Assembly: GCA_016718565.1 (NCBI GenBank)
Contig: JADKCZ010000005.1
Coordinates: forward strand, 310,001 to 374,000
Length of the DNA: 64,000 nt
Direction: 5' to 3'
Origin: Anaeromyxobacter sp.
GTDB lineage: Bacteria > Myxococcota > Myxococcia > Myxococcales > Anaeromyxobacteraceae
Each line of letters starts with the position of its first letter. Position 1 is the first letter of the stretch. Position numbers and translations under genes: made by a program. Under the pieces are notes generated by a model. The model was not told the DNA's origin. It was given only the letters and a program-made list of their open reading frames with translations, and did not search any database. Of this stretch, positions 40,226 to 48,028 are shown one piece after another.

Positions 40226-40265
40226 TATGAACAGTACCCGTCCAGGTATTGTCCACTGCCTGGAC
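40226..40265 (+). promoter_or_regulatory. queF promoter and leader hairpin
   Basis: TATGAA (40226-40231) is a possible -10. Just downstream, GTCCAGG (40240-40246) and CCTGGAC (40259-40265) form a 7-bp stem with a 12-nt loop, 31 bases before queF. It could be a leader hairpin or an operator. It lacks the A-rich tail of a preQ1-I riboswitch. Confidence 0.4.
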
Positions 40266-40296
40266 AGCATAACCACCCCCGCAAGGATGAGTTCCC

Positions 40297-40662
40297 ATGC
40301 CGTCGAAGCCCGCCAGGACCCTCGCGACCTTCCCCAACCCCAAGCCGGGGCGCCCCTACGAGATCGCGATGGAGTGCCCCGAGTTCACCTGCGTCTGCCC
40401 GGTCACCGGGCAGCCGGACTTCGGCACCATCCGCATCCGCTTCATCCCCAACAAGACCTGCGTGGAGCTCAAGAGCCTCAAGCTCTACCTGTGGAGCTTC
40501 CGCGACACCGGGACCTTCCACGAGGCGGTCACCAACCTCATCTGTGACGACCTGGTGAAGGCCATTGCGCCCCGCTGGCTCGAGGTGACCGGCGACTTCG
40601 CGGTGCGCGGCGGCATCCACACCGTGGTGACCGTCCGCCACGGCAAGCGGCCGGCCCTGTAG
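40297..40662 (+). CDS. queF: NADPH-dependent 7-cyano-7-deazaguanine reductase
   Basis: The 121-residue enzyme is a single-domain (type I) QueF, reducing preQ0 to preQ1 for queuosine. Hallmarks are the catalytic Cys in FTCVCPVTGQPDFG (about residues 31-44), ELKSLKLYLWSFRD with the substrate-binding Glu, and the FHE motif at about 74-76. An AAGGATGAG site precedes ATG 40297. With gluQ at 54658-55626 it shows queuosine synthesis and further modification. Confidence 0.96.
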   Translation: MPSKPARTLATFPNPKPGRPYEIAMECPEFTCVCPVTGQPDFGTIRIRFIPNKTCVELKSLKLYLWSFRDTGTFHEAVTNLICDDLVKAIAPRWLEVTGDFAVRGGIHTVVTVRHGKRPAL

Positions 40663-40670
40663 CCGCCCGC

Positions 40671-40687
40671 CCGGACCGACCGTCCGG
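40671..40687 (+). terminator. hairpin after queF
   Basis: CCGGAC (40671-40676) and GTCCGG (40682-40687) pair around CGACC, eight bases after the queF stop. Short and without a T tract, so weak. Confidence 0.4.
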
Positions 40688-40762
40688 ATGTCGCCCTCCC
40701 GCCCTCCCCCCCGCCTCGCCGTTCACCGGCCGGCAGCGCTCCCGCGCTAGAATCGCCCGCCC

Positions 40763-42670
40763 GTGCCGGACACCGCCCACCCGCTCCCCGCCTTCGACCC
40801 AGCCTCGCTGGTGGGGACCACGCTCGATGGCCGCTACCTCATCGAGGAGCACCTGGCCACCGGCGGGATGGGCGCGGTCTTCAAGGCCCGCCACGTCTAC
40901 ATGCGCAAGGACGTGGCGCTCAAGGTGCTGCGCCCGGACCTGTCGGCGTCAGCCGAGCTGGTGGAGCGCTTCCGGCTCGAGGCCGAGATCGCCTCCTCGC
41001 TGGAGCACGAGCACATCGTCAAGGTCACCGACTTCGGGCGCTCCCCCGAGGGCTGGCTCTTCCTGGCCATGGAGCTGCTCTTCGGCGAGAGCCTCTTCAC
41101 CCGGCTGAGCCGCGAGGGCTTCATGCCGCCCGAGGAGGTGGTCACCATCCTCTGGCAGGTCTGCTCCGGGCTGGAGGCGGCGCACGCCCGCGGGGTGGTG
41201 CACCGGGACCTGAAGCCGGAGAACGTCTTCCTGGCGCGCACCCCGGACGGGCGCGAGGTGGCCAAGATCCTCGACTTCGGCATCGCCAAGATGGCCGACC
41301 CGTCGGAGGTGGGCGCCACCCAGGCCGGCATGGTGGTGGGCACGCCGGAGTACCTCTCGCCCGAGCAGGCCACCGGCTCGGTGGTGGACGGCCGCGCCGA
41401 CCTCTACACGGTGGGGCTGATCGCCTGGCGCGCCCTGACGGGCCGCGCCCCCTTCACCGCCCCCGATCCCCGCTCGCTCCTGATGATGCAGGCCACCCGG
41501 CCGGTGCCGCTCATCACCGAGCCCAGGCCCGACCTGGGCGACTTCCCGGCCCTGGTGGCCACCGTGGCCAGGGCCTGCGAGAAGGACCGGGACCTGCGCA
41601 CCCAGACCGCCAGCGCGCTCAAGGCCGAGCTGGAGGTGGCGCTCGGCCCGTCGTTCGCCCTGCCGGTGGGCGCCACGCCGCCGCCGCGGGTCAGCTACAC
41701 CACGCTGCCCCCCGTGGAGCCGCCCCGCATGACCCCCGGCTCGGCCAGCGGCACCGTGCGCATGGGCTCCTCGGCGCCGACCACGCCGCCGCCGCCGGAC
41801 CTGCCCCCGCTGCCGCCGCCCCCGCAGACCAGCTCGGGGGCCTACGGTGCGCACCCCGCCACGCCGGCGCCGCCTGGTGCGGGCTGGCTCCGCGGCCACC
41901 CGCTGCTGGTGGCCGCGGCCGGCGGCGCGCTGGCCCTGCTGGTGGCGGCGCTGCTGTGGCGCGGCGGCGCGCCGGAGGCCCCGCCGGCCCCTGTGGTGGT
42001 GGCCGCCGCGCCCCCGCCGGTGGCCGCGCCCGCACCGCCGCCGGTCCCCGACGACCTGGAGCTGGCCCGCGACCACCTGACCGCCGGCCGGGCGCAGCAG
42101 GCGCGCGCCCTGCTGGAGGCGCTGGTGGTGAAGCAGCCGGGCGACGCCGAGCTGCTGCGCCTCCTCGGCCACGCCTTCCACGACGAGGGCGAGGTGGTGA
42201 AGGCCATCGAGACCTGGGCCGCCTCCCAGGCGCTGGCGCCCCTCGACGCGGCGGCGCTGGAGCACCTGGGGTCCGACCTGTCGCGCGACAAGGTGGTGGC
42301 CGACCGGGCGGCGCGGCTGCTGGTCAAGGCCGGCGCGGCCGCCGGGCGGGCGCTCGACGGGGCGCTGGCCGCCTCCTCCACCCAGGTGAAGCTGCGCGCC
42401 CTGGCGGTGGCCCGGGAGGCCGGCCCCGAGGCGGGCGTGGACACCCTGGGCGGCTACCTGGCGCTGCTGGCCGACCCCGACTGCGACGTCCGCAAGGCGG
42501 CGGCGCGCGGCCTCGGCGAGCTGCGCGACCGGCGGGCCCTGCCCCGGCTGCGCGAGCGGGCCGCCGAGCGGAACGAGCGGCGCGGCCTCTTCGGCGTGCT
42601 CATCGAGTCGAAGCCGGTGTGCGGCGGCCCCGAGGCGGCCGAGGCGGTGCGCCGCCTCGAGGCGCGCTGA
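40763..42670 (+). CDS. Hanks-type Ser/Thr protein kinase with TM and HEAT/TPR-like C-terminus
   Basis: The 635-residue protein has a kinase domain (about 22-290) with glycine loop LATGGMGAV, VALKVL (Lys), HRDLKPEN catalytic loop, DFGIAK and an APE-equivalent GTPEYLSPEQ. A Pro-rich linker leads to one membrane helix (about 377-397). The outer part has TPR-like (LTAGRAQQARALLEALV) and HEAT-like helices (CDVRKAAARGLGELRDRRA). TAGAAT (40748-40753) ends nine bases before GTG 40763. This is a typical myxobacterial signalling kinase; substrates unknown. Confidence 0.93.
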   Translation: MPDTAHPLPAFDPASLVGTTLDGRYLIEEHLATGGMGAVFKARHVYMRKDVALKVLRPDLSASAELVERFRLEAEIASSLEHEHIVKVTDFGRSPEGWLFLAMELLFGESLFTRLSREGFMPPEEVVTILWQVCSGLEAAHARGVVHRDLKPENVFLARTPDGREVAKILDFGIAKMADPSEVGATQAGMVVGTPEYLSPEQATGSVVDGRADLYTVGLIAWRALTGRAPFTAPDPRSLLMMQATRPVPLITEPRPDLGDFPALVATVARACEKDRDLRTQTASALKAELEVALGPSFALPVGATPPPRVSYTTLPPVEPPRMTPGSASGTVRMGSSAPTTPPPPDLPPLPPPPQTSSGAYGAHPATPAPPGAGWLRGHPLLVAAAGGALALLVAALLWRGGAPEAPPAPVVVAAAPPPVAAPAPPPVPDDLELARDHLTAGRAQQARALLEALVVKQPGDAELLRLLGHAFHDEGEVVKAIETWAASQALAPLDAAALEHLGSDLSRDKVVADRAARLLVKAGAAAGRALDGALAASSTQVKLRALAVAREAGPEAGVDTLGGYLALLADPDCDVRKAAARGLGELRDRRALPRLRERAAERNERRGLFGVLIESKPVCGGPEAAEAVRRLEAR

Positions 42671-42819
42671 GCGGGAAGCCCCTCCCGGCCTCCGACCGCG
42701 CCCGCGCTGGACGCCCCCCGGGCGCGCGGGGTCGCCGGTGCGGCTGCGCCGGCGGCCGGCCCCCACTAGAACGACGCGCGCCCGCGCTGGATCGGCGGCG
42801 CGACCAGGAGCGGAACGAC

Positions 42820-44367
42820 ATGACCGAGGTGGACGGGATCGCGGTGCGGCTGACCGGCGCGGCGCCGGCTGGGCTGGAGGCGGGGCTGCTGGCCCTGCCG
42901 GTGTTCGAGGACGAGGGGGTCGGCGCCGGCACCGGGCTGGTGGCCGAGCTGGACCGGCGGCTCGGCGGCCACCTGCTCTCCGCGGCGCGCGCCGAGCGCT
43001 TCGGCGGCAAGGCCGGTGAGCAGCTGCTGGTGAGCACCATGGGGCGGGTCAAGCCGGCCCGGGTGCTGCTGCTCGGGCTGGGCGCCCGGGCCGCCGCGGC
43101 CGGCTGGGTCGAGGGCGGCGCCGAGCCCTTGCGCGTGGCCATGGGCAAGGCGGCCAAGGCGGCCCGCGGCGGGACGCTGGCGGCGGCCCTGCCCTCGCTG
43201 GCCGGGCTCGGCGTGGGCCAGGTGGCCGCGCTGGCCCGCGCCGCGGTGGAGGGGGCGCTGCTGGGCGCCTACCGCTTCACCGTCTACAAGGCGGCGGCCA
43301 GGAAGGCCCCGGCCCTCACCGCCCTCACGCTGGCGGTCCCGGCGGCCGCGGCCCGCTCCCGCCAGGTGGCCGACGCGGTGGCGCTGGCCGGGCGGCTGGT
43401 CGCGGCGGTGACCCTGGCCCGCGACCTCGTCAACCTGGGGCCGGCCGAGTGCACCCCCACCACCCTGGCCGACGCCGCGCTGCGGGTGGCCCGGCGGGCC
43501 GGGCTGCGCTGCCAGGTGCGCGGTCCCAGGCAGATCGCGGCGCTGCGGATGGGGCTGTTCCAGGGCGTGACCCGCGGCTCGGTGGAGCCGCCGCGGCTGG
43601 TCACCCTGAGCTGGATCCCGAAGGGGGCGGCCGCCCGCAAGCGCCCGGTGGTGCTGGTGGGCAAGGCCATCACCTTCGACTCGGGCGGCCTGTCGCTCAA
43701 GCCCAGCGACTCCATGATCACCATGAACACCGACATGGCCGGCTCGGCCGCGGTCATCGCGGCCATGTCGGTCATCGCGGCCGAGGCGCCGCCCTTCCCG
43801 GTGCACGGCGTCTTCGGCGCCTGCGAGAACATGCCGAGCGGCGCCGCCTACAAGCCGTCCGACGTGCTCACCGCCTCCGACGGCCAGACGGTGGAGATCA
43901 CCAACACCGACGCCGAGGGGCGGCTGGTGCTGGGCGACGTGCTGGCCTGGTCGGCGGCCACCTGGAAGCCGGCGGCGCTGGTGGACGTGGCCACCCTCAC
44001 CGGCGCCTGCATGGTGGCGCTGGGGATGACCACCGCCGGCCTGATGGGTCCCGACGGCCCGGTGGTGGAGGGCCTGCTGGCCGCGGCGCGGCGCGCCGGC
44101 GAGGAGGCCTGGCGGCTGCCGCTCACCGAGTCCTTGGCCGACAACCTGAAGAGCGAGCGGGCCGACCTGAAGAACGCCGGCGACCGGATGGGCGGGGCCA
44201 TGAGCGCCGCCCTCTTCCTGCAGAAGTTCGTGGGGAAGGCCCCCTGGGCCCACCTCGACATCGCCGGGCCGTCGCACGCGCCCAAGGAGCGCGGCTACGT
44301 GGCCGCCGGCGGCACCGGCTACGCGGTGCGCACGCTGGTGGAGTTCGTGCGAGGCTGGGAGGGCTAG
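42820..44367 (+). CDS. pepA: leucyl aminopeptidase (M17)
   Basis: The 515-residue cytosolic aminopeptidase has the M17 C-terminal catalytic domain with the signature NTDAEGRLVL (about 362-371), metal ligands in GKAITFDSGGLSLKP and MNTDMAGSAAV, and the Lys/Arg active site. It removes N-terminal residues from peptides and is hexameric in known relatives. GGAGCGG precedes ATG 42820; TAGAAC (42767-42772) is a plausible -10. Confidence 0.95.
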   Translation: MTEVDGIAVRLTGAAPAGLEAGLLALPVFEDEGVGAGTGLVAELDRRLGGHLLSAARAERFGGKAGEQLLVSTMGRVKPARVLLLGLGARAAAAGWVEGGAEPLRVAMGKAAKAARGGTLAAALPSLAGLGVGQVAALARAAVEGALLGAYRFTVYKAAARKAPALTALTLAVPAAAARSRQVADAVALAGRLVAAVTLARDLVNLGPAECTPTTLADAALRVARRAGLRCQVRGPRQIAALRMGLFQGVTRGSVEPPRLVTLSWIPKGAAARKRPVVLVGKAITFDSGGLSLKPSDSMITMNTDMAGSAAVIAAMSVIAAEAPPFPVHGVFGACENMPSGAAYKPSDVLTASDGQTVEITNTDAEGRLVLGDVLAWSAATWKPAALVDVATLTGACMVALGMTTAGLMGPDGPVVEGLLAAARRAGEEAWRLPLTESLADNLKSERADLKNAGDRMGGAMSAALFLQKFVGKAPWAHLDIAGPSHAPKERGYVAAGGTGYAVRTLVEFVRGWEG

Positions 44368-44447
44368 GGCCCGCTCGCCGCGAGCGGCAGCGAGCCGAGG
44401 TCGAGGGGCGCCCCTGGAGCGGGTCCGCGCCAGAGAGGAGCGACGCC

Positions 44448-45560
44448 GTGACCCTGGTCGACACGCTGGCCCGCCTGCTCCGCCCGCCGGGCGGCGGCAT
44501 CCACCTGGTCTCGACCGGGCGGGCCGAGCAGGCCGCCCTGGTGCGGCGCCTGGCGGGCGCGGCGGACGACGCCGCGGTGGAGGCCCGCTGGCGGACCGAG
44601 CTCGGCCGGGCCGCCGGCGCCCGGGCGGTGCTGCTCGGCATCCCCTGCGACGTGGGGGCGGGCTTCCGGCGCGGCGCCAACCTGGCCCCGGCCGCCATCC
44701 GGGCCCACCTGGCGGCCGCCGACCCGGGCTGGTTCGACCGGGCGCGCGCCGCCGGCCTGGTGGACCTGGGCGACGTCTTCACCGTGCCGCAGCTGCTGCA
44801 CGACGAGCAGGTGGCCCCGGCCCAGCTCGAGGCCTGCCGCCGCGCGCTCCACCCCGGGCTCGACCCGGCGGCGCGCGCCGCCCTGCCGGTCTCGCCGCTC
44901 TCGGTGGCCGAGCACGCCCTGCGGCTGGTGCTCTCGGTGAACCCGGCCGCCAGGGTGCTGGCGCTGGGCGGCGACCACTCGGCCGCCTGGCCGGTGGTGG
45001 CGGCGCTGGCGGCGGCCCGCCCGGGCCTGGGGGTGGTGCAGGTGGACGCCCACACCGACCTGCTGCCCGAGCGGCTCGGCATCCGGCTCTGCTTCGGCAC
45101 CTGGTCCTTCCACGCCAACCAGCTGCTGGGGCGGGGCGGGCGGCTGGTGCAGCTCGGCATCCGCGCCAGCCGCTTCGAGCGGGCCCACTGGGAGGCCACC
45201 CTCGACGTGCGGCAGGTCTGGGCCGCCGAGGCGCGGCGCGACCCGGCCGCGGCGGTGGAGCGGGTGGTGGGGCTGGTGCGCGCGGCCGGCGTCACCGAGG
45301 TCTACCTCTCGCACGACGTGGACGGCCTCGACCCGGCCTTCGCGGCCGGCACCGGCACGCCGGAGCCGGACGGGCTCGACCTCGAGACGGTGCTCCTGCT
45401 GACGCGGCGGCTGGGGCGCGAGATCGGCCTGGCCGGCGGCGACGTGATGGAGGTGGCGCCGGACCTGGCGCCCACCCCGGCGGCGCGCGCCACCACCTTG
45501 GACAGCGCCGTGGCCTCGCTGCGCGCCACCGCCGAGGCGGCGCTGGGCGTGGCCATCTGA
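44448..45560 (+). CDS. ureohydrolase (arginase/agmatinase/formiminoglutamase family)
   Basis: The 370-residue enzyme carries the three manganese-binding motifs of the family: GGDHSAAWPV (about 180-189), DAHTDL (about 199-204) and SHDVDGLDPAFAAGTGTPE (about 286-304). The N-terminus has IPCDVGAGFRRGANLAP. The exact substrate (arginine, agmatine or formiminoglutamate) is not decided by these motifs. GAGGAG before GTG 44448 sets the start. A strong terminator follows. Confidence 0.9.
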   Translation: MTLVDTLARLLRPPGGGIHLVSTGRAEQAALVRRLAGAADDAAVEARWRTELGRAAGARAVLLGIPCDVGAGFRRGANLAPAAIRAHLAAADPGWFDRARAAGLVDLGDVFTVPQLLHDEQVAPAQLEACRRALHPGLDPAARAALPVSPLSVAEHALRLVLSVNPAARVLALGGDHSAAWPVVAALAAARPGLGVVQVDAHTDLLPERLGIRLCFGTWSFHANQLLGRGGRLVQLGIRASRFERAHWEATLDVRQVWAAEARRDPAAAVERVVGLVRAAGVTEVYLSHDVDGLDPAFAAGTGTPEPDGLDLETVLLLTRRLGREIGLAGGDVMEVAPDLAPTPAARATTLDSAVASLRATAEAALGVAI

Positions 45561-45567
45561 GGCGGGG

Positions 45568-45590
45568 CCGGACCAGGCCTCCTGGTCCGG
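45568..45590 (+). terminator. strong hairpin after the ureohydrolase gene
   Basis: CCGGACCAGG (45568-45577) and CCTGGTCCGG (45581-45590) form a perfect 10-bp stem with a CCT loop, eight bases after the stop. It isolates the following selenoprotein gene as a separate transcription unit. Confidence 0.65.
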
Positions 45591-45662
45591 AGGCAGGAGC
45601 GGCGCCAGGGAGCCAGCCCACCCAGCCTGGCGCCACCCGCCGCGCCCCGTTACACGGGGGCC

Positions 45663-45917
45663 ATGCTCGCCTGGCTCCAGCGTCACCGCCCCGGCCCCAT
45701 CGGCGGCGCCCTCATCGGCGCCCTGGCCTTCACCGGCCTGATGCAGATCTTCCCCGCGCTCGGGTGTGGTTGAGGCGGCTTCTCCAACCCGGCGGTCGCC
45801 GGGCTCATCGGGGCGCTGCTCGGCGCCAACTTCATCGCCGACCCGAAGCTGCGCCCCAAGGGCGGTCCGCCGGCCCAGGGCCAGCCAGGCCCGCCCGAGC
45901 CCCCTCACCCGGGGTGA
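45663..45917 (+). CDS. candidate small membrane selenoprotein with Cys-Gly-Sec-Gly-Gly motif
   Basis: ATG 45663 opens a frame broken only by TGA 45771-45773 and ending at TGA 45915-45917: 84 residues if the first TGA is Sec (residue 37). The redox motif is C35-G36-U37-G38-G39. Helix 1 spans about 13-33 (IGGALIGALAFTGLMQIFPA) and helix 2 about 43-59 (PAVAGLIGALLGANFIA), with a Pro/Gly-rich tail. Codons after the TGA keep the G/C third-position bias, and membrane-helix character resumes. A SECIS-like hairpin with GGUC loop lies 14 nt past the TGA. A TTACAC element (45650-45655) ends seven bases before the ATG. Family not recognised. If the TGA is a true stop, only a 36-aa peptide is made. Confidence 0.75.
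45788..45803 (+). promoter_or_regulatory. SECIS-like hairpin
   Basis: CCCGGC (45788-45793) and GCCGGG (45798-45803) form a perfect 6-bp stem capped by GGTC (45794-45797). The loop is 20 nt from the TGA, inside the known 16-37 nt window for bacterial SECIS elements, and GGUC is the same apical sequence as in E. coli fdhF. Confidence 0.75.
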
Positions 45918-45937
45918 CGCTTGCCCCCTCACCCCGG

Positions 45938-45967
45938 CCCTCTCCCCCAGCGAGCTGGGGGAGAGGG
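45938..45967. repeat. REP-like palindrome
   Basis: CCCTCTCCCCCAGC and its reverse complement separated by GA; same arms as 18199-18228. It begins 21 bases after the selenoprotein stop and may terminate that transcript. Confidence 0.85.
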
Positions 45968-46024
45968 TGAGCAAACACCAGCTCCCAGCCCTGCTCGCGC
46001 TTCCGCCTGGACCCGGGCAGACCA

Positions 46025-46227
46025 CTGCCATTTCGCCTGACCCGGGCAGGCCTCTGCCATTCCGCCTGACCCGGGCAGGCCTCTGCCATTCCGCCTGACC
46101 CGGGCAGACCTCTGCCATTCCGCCTGACCCGGGCAGACCTCTGCCATTCCGCCTGACCCGGGCAGACCTCTGCCATTCCGCCTGACCCGGGCAGACCTCT
46201 GCCATTCCGCCTGACCCGGGCAGGCCT
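46025..46227. repeat. seven tandem copies of a 29-bp repeat
   Basis: Units start every 29 bp from 46025 (46025, 46054, 46083, 46112, 46141, 46170, 46199). Each begins CTGCCATTCCGCCTGACCCG and ends GGCAGRCCT; copies differ only by A/G at one site, plus TTTCG in the first. A degenerate copy precedes them (about 45996). There are no unique spacers, so this is a minisatellite, not a CRISPR array. Confidence 0.95.
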
Positions 46228-46235
46228 CGTCTGCC

Positions 46236-46343
46236 CCCTCTCCCCTCCGGGGAGAGGGCAGGGGTGAGGGGCACCTGCGTCCACCCGCGGTTGAGTCCCC
46301 CTCTCCCCTCCGGGGAGAGGGCAGGGGTGAGGGGTACCCGCGT
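46236..46343. repeat. two REP-like palindromes in a 63-bp direct repeat
   Basis: CCCTCTCCCC-TCC-GGGGAGAGGG occurs at 46236-46258 and 46299-46321. Each is followed by CAGGGGTGAGGGG and a GCGTCCACCCGCG-type tail, so the whole 63-bp unit is duplicated. The 45918-46451 gap holds only this, the REP at 45938, the 29-bp array and a terminator. Confidence 0.9.
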
Positions 46344-46371
46344 CCACCCGCGATCCAGCCCCGGGAAACAC

Positions 46372-46408
46372 GAACGCCCCGGTGACCAGGGCGGTCGCCG
46401 GGGCGTTC
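46372..46408 (-). terminator. terminator of the 108-aa membrane protein gene
   Basis: On the minus strand GAACGCCCCGG and CCGGGGCGTTC (46372-46382 with 46398-46408) form an 11-bp stem followed by GTGTTTCCC, 43 bases past the stop. Confidence 0.65.
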
Positions 46409-46451
46409 CAGGTGGCAGCCGCGTCGAGCGGCCGCGGTGCGGCGGTGCGGC

Positions 46452-46778
46452 CTAGACCTTCGAGGCCGCCACGGCCTTCTCGGCCGGGGTGACCGCCTTG
46501 GTCAGCGCGCCGACGGCGGCGCCGGCGACGGCGCCCATCACGGCGAAGAGGGAGGCGATGCCGGTGACGCCGAGGACCATGCCGAAGACGATGAGGGCGC
46601 GGACCAGGAAGGTGGCCTGGACCGGGGTGCCGACGATGCCGCCGGCGAGGAGCAGGCCGGCGTAGCCGCCGTAGAGGATGGAGGGCAGGAGGGCCAGGGC
46701 CAGGAAGGCCGCCAGGCCGATGCCGGCGCCGACGAGGGCGAAGGTCTTGTTCTGGGGCTTCGAGTTCGTGGTCGTCAT
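46452..46778 (-). CDS. small membrane protein with sigma-54-type promoter
   Basis: The 108-residue protein starts MTTTNSKPQNKTFAL and has three hydrophobic segments (about 12-35, 38-52 and 56-90) with Gly/Ala-rich packing motifs (AVMGAVAGAAVGAL). A short polar C-terminus ends ASKV. GGAG lies eight bases before ATG 46778. The upstream -24/-12 promoter and CGCAACCCCCTG box match those of the gene at 39888-40088. No family or function recognised; the regulation suggests a stress or envelope role (inference). Confidence 0.75.
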   Translation of the reverse strand: MTTTNSKPQNKTFALVGAGIGLAAFLALALLPSILYGGYAGLLLAGGIVGTPVQATFLVRALIVFGMVLGVTGIASLFAVMGAVAGAAVGALTKAVTPAEKAVAASKV

Positions 46779-46841
46779 GGCGTTCTCCAGTTCAGGTTGA
46801 GGTGTGGGGCCGCGTCGCGCTGCCACCTGACTCCTCCCAAA

Positions 46842-46858
46842 TGCACCTGCCTTGCCAA
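46842..46858 (-). promoter_or_regulatory. candidate sigma-54 promoter with upstream CGCAACCCCCTG box
   Basis: The minus strand reads TTGGCAAGGCAGGTGCA: GG at 46856-46855, ten bases, GC at 46844-46843, with 12 of 14 informative RpoN positions matched. CGCAACCCCCTG (complement of 46878-46889) ends exactly 21 bases upstream of GG. Predicted start about 46831, leader about 50 nt. Confidence 0.65.
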
Positions 46859-46984
46859 CCCGGCGCCCACCTGATTCCAGGGGGTTGCGTCCCAGGCTGT
46901 CGGGATCCCCCGACGCCGCGCCGCGCCAGGGGGACGAGGACCTCCCGTGGATCCCCCGGCCGCCGCTTGCTAGGGTGCGCCGCC

Positions 46985-48028
46985 GTGGATCCCTTCAAGC
47001 CCCATCTGGCGCAGATCGCCGACTACCCGTACTCGAAGGTCGACGCGGCCATCAAGCTCGACCAGAACGAGAGCCCGGAGGACCTGCCGCCGGAGGTGAA
47101 GGAGCGGGCCCTGGCGCGCCTCGCCGCCCTGCACTGGAACCGCTACCCGGAGCTGCACGCCGAGGACGTCCGCGCCGACCTGGCCCGCCACGAGGCCTGG
47201 CCGGAGGCCGGCGTGGTGCTCGCGCCGGGCTCCAACCTGCTCATCCTGGCGCTGGCCCAGGCCGCCACCTCGGTGGTCGACACCTCGCCGGCCTTCCCCT
47301 ACTACAAGGGCGGCGCGGCGGCCGCCGGCACGCCCTACCGCGCGGTGCCGCTGGGGCCCGGCTTCACCCTGCCCCTGGACGGCCTGCTGGCGGCCATGGA
47401 CGGGGCGCCGGGGGTGCTCTTCCTGCCCAGCCCGCACGCCCCCACCGGCGCCCTCTTCGCCTCCGGCGACCTCGGCCGCCTGGCCGAGAAGGCCCGCGCC
47501 ACCGGCTGGCTGCTGGTGATCGACGAGGCCTACCAGGCCTTCGCCGGCACCGACGCCCGCCCGCTGGCCCGCGGCAACCCCTGCGTGGCCATCCTGCGCA
47601 CCTTCTCCAAGAGCTGGTGCCTGGGCGGCATCCGCACCGGCTACCTGCTCGGCGCGCCGCGCGTCGCGGCGGTGGTGCGGGCGCTCATCCCGCCCTTCTG
47701 CATCCCGGCCCACACCAGCGTCATCATCCGCGCGGCGCTGGAGTCGCCCGGCTACGTGGCCCCGCTGGTGGAGCGGATCCGGATCGAGCGGGCCCGGCTG
47801 CTGGCCGCCCTGGCGCGCCACCCGCGCTGGACCGCCTACCCCTCGGTCACCAACTTCATCCTGGTGCGCACCCCGGACGCCCGGGCCGCCTACCAGGCGC
47901 TGCTGGACCGCGGCCTGCTGGTGCGCCGGCAGGACCACTACCCAGGCCTGGAGGGGTGCATCCGCATCTCGGTGGGCACGCGCGCCGAGAACGACGCCCT
48001 GCTCGCCGCCGCGGCCGAGGCGCCCTGA
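46985..48028 (+). CDS. hisC: histidinol-phosphate aminotransferase-like PLP enzyme
   Basis: The 347-residue class I/II aminotransferase has KLDQNESPEDLP at the N-terminus (HisC NENP-like), DEAYQAF (PLP-contacting Asp/Tyr), the PLP-lysine segment TFSKSWCLGGIRTGYLLG (Lys about 218) and a C-terminal Arg in CIRISVGT. It probably serves histidine biosynthesis, although no other his gene is nearby and related aromatic aminotransferases look similar. TAGGGT (46971-46976) ends eight bases before GTG 46985. Confidence 0.85.
   Translation: MDPFKPHLAQIADYPYSKVDAAIKLDQNESPEDLPPEVKERALARLAALHWNRYPELHAEDVRADLARHEAWPEAGVVLAPGSNLLILALAQAATSVVDTSPAFPYYKGGAAAAGTPYRAVPLGPGFTLPLDGLLAAMDGAPGVLFLPSPHAPTGALFASGDLGRLAEKARATGWLLVIDEAYQAFAGTDARPLARGNPCVAILRTFSKSWCLGGIRTGYLLGAPRVAAVVRALIPPFCIPAHTSVIIRAALESPGYVAPLVERIRIERARLLAALARHPRWTAYPSVTNFILVRTPDARAAYQALLDRGLLVRRQDHYPGLEGCIRISVGTRAENDALLAAAAEAP

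Noticed and set aside
40240..40296. preQ1-I riboswitch before queF
   Set aside because: Stem and loop size are similar but the A-rich pseudoknot-forming tail is missing; kept only as an unclassified hairpin.
46025..46227. CRISPR array
   Set aside because: 29-bp repeats are contiguous with no spacers and no cas genes are nearby.
45929..46371. Minus-strand open frames through the 29-bp repeats (VCPGQAEWQR repeats)
   Set aside because: 29 bp is not a multiple of three and all frames are open because the repeat lacks stops; no start context or domain.
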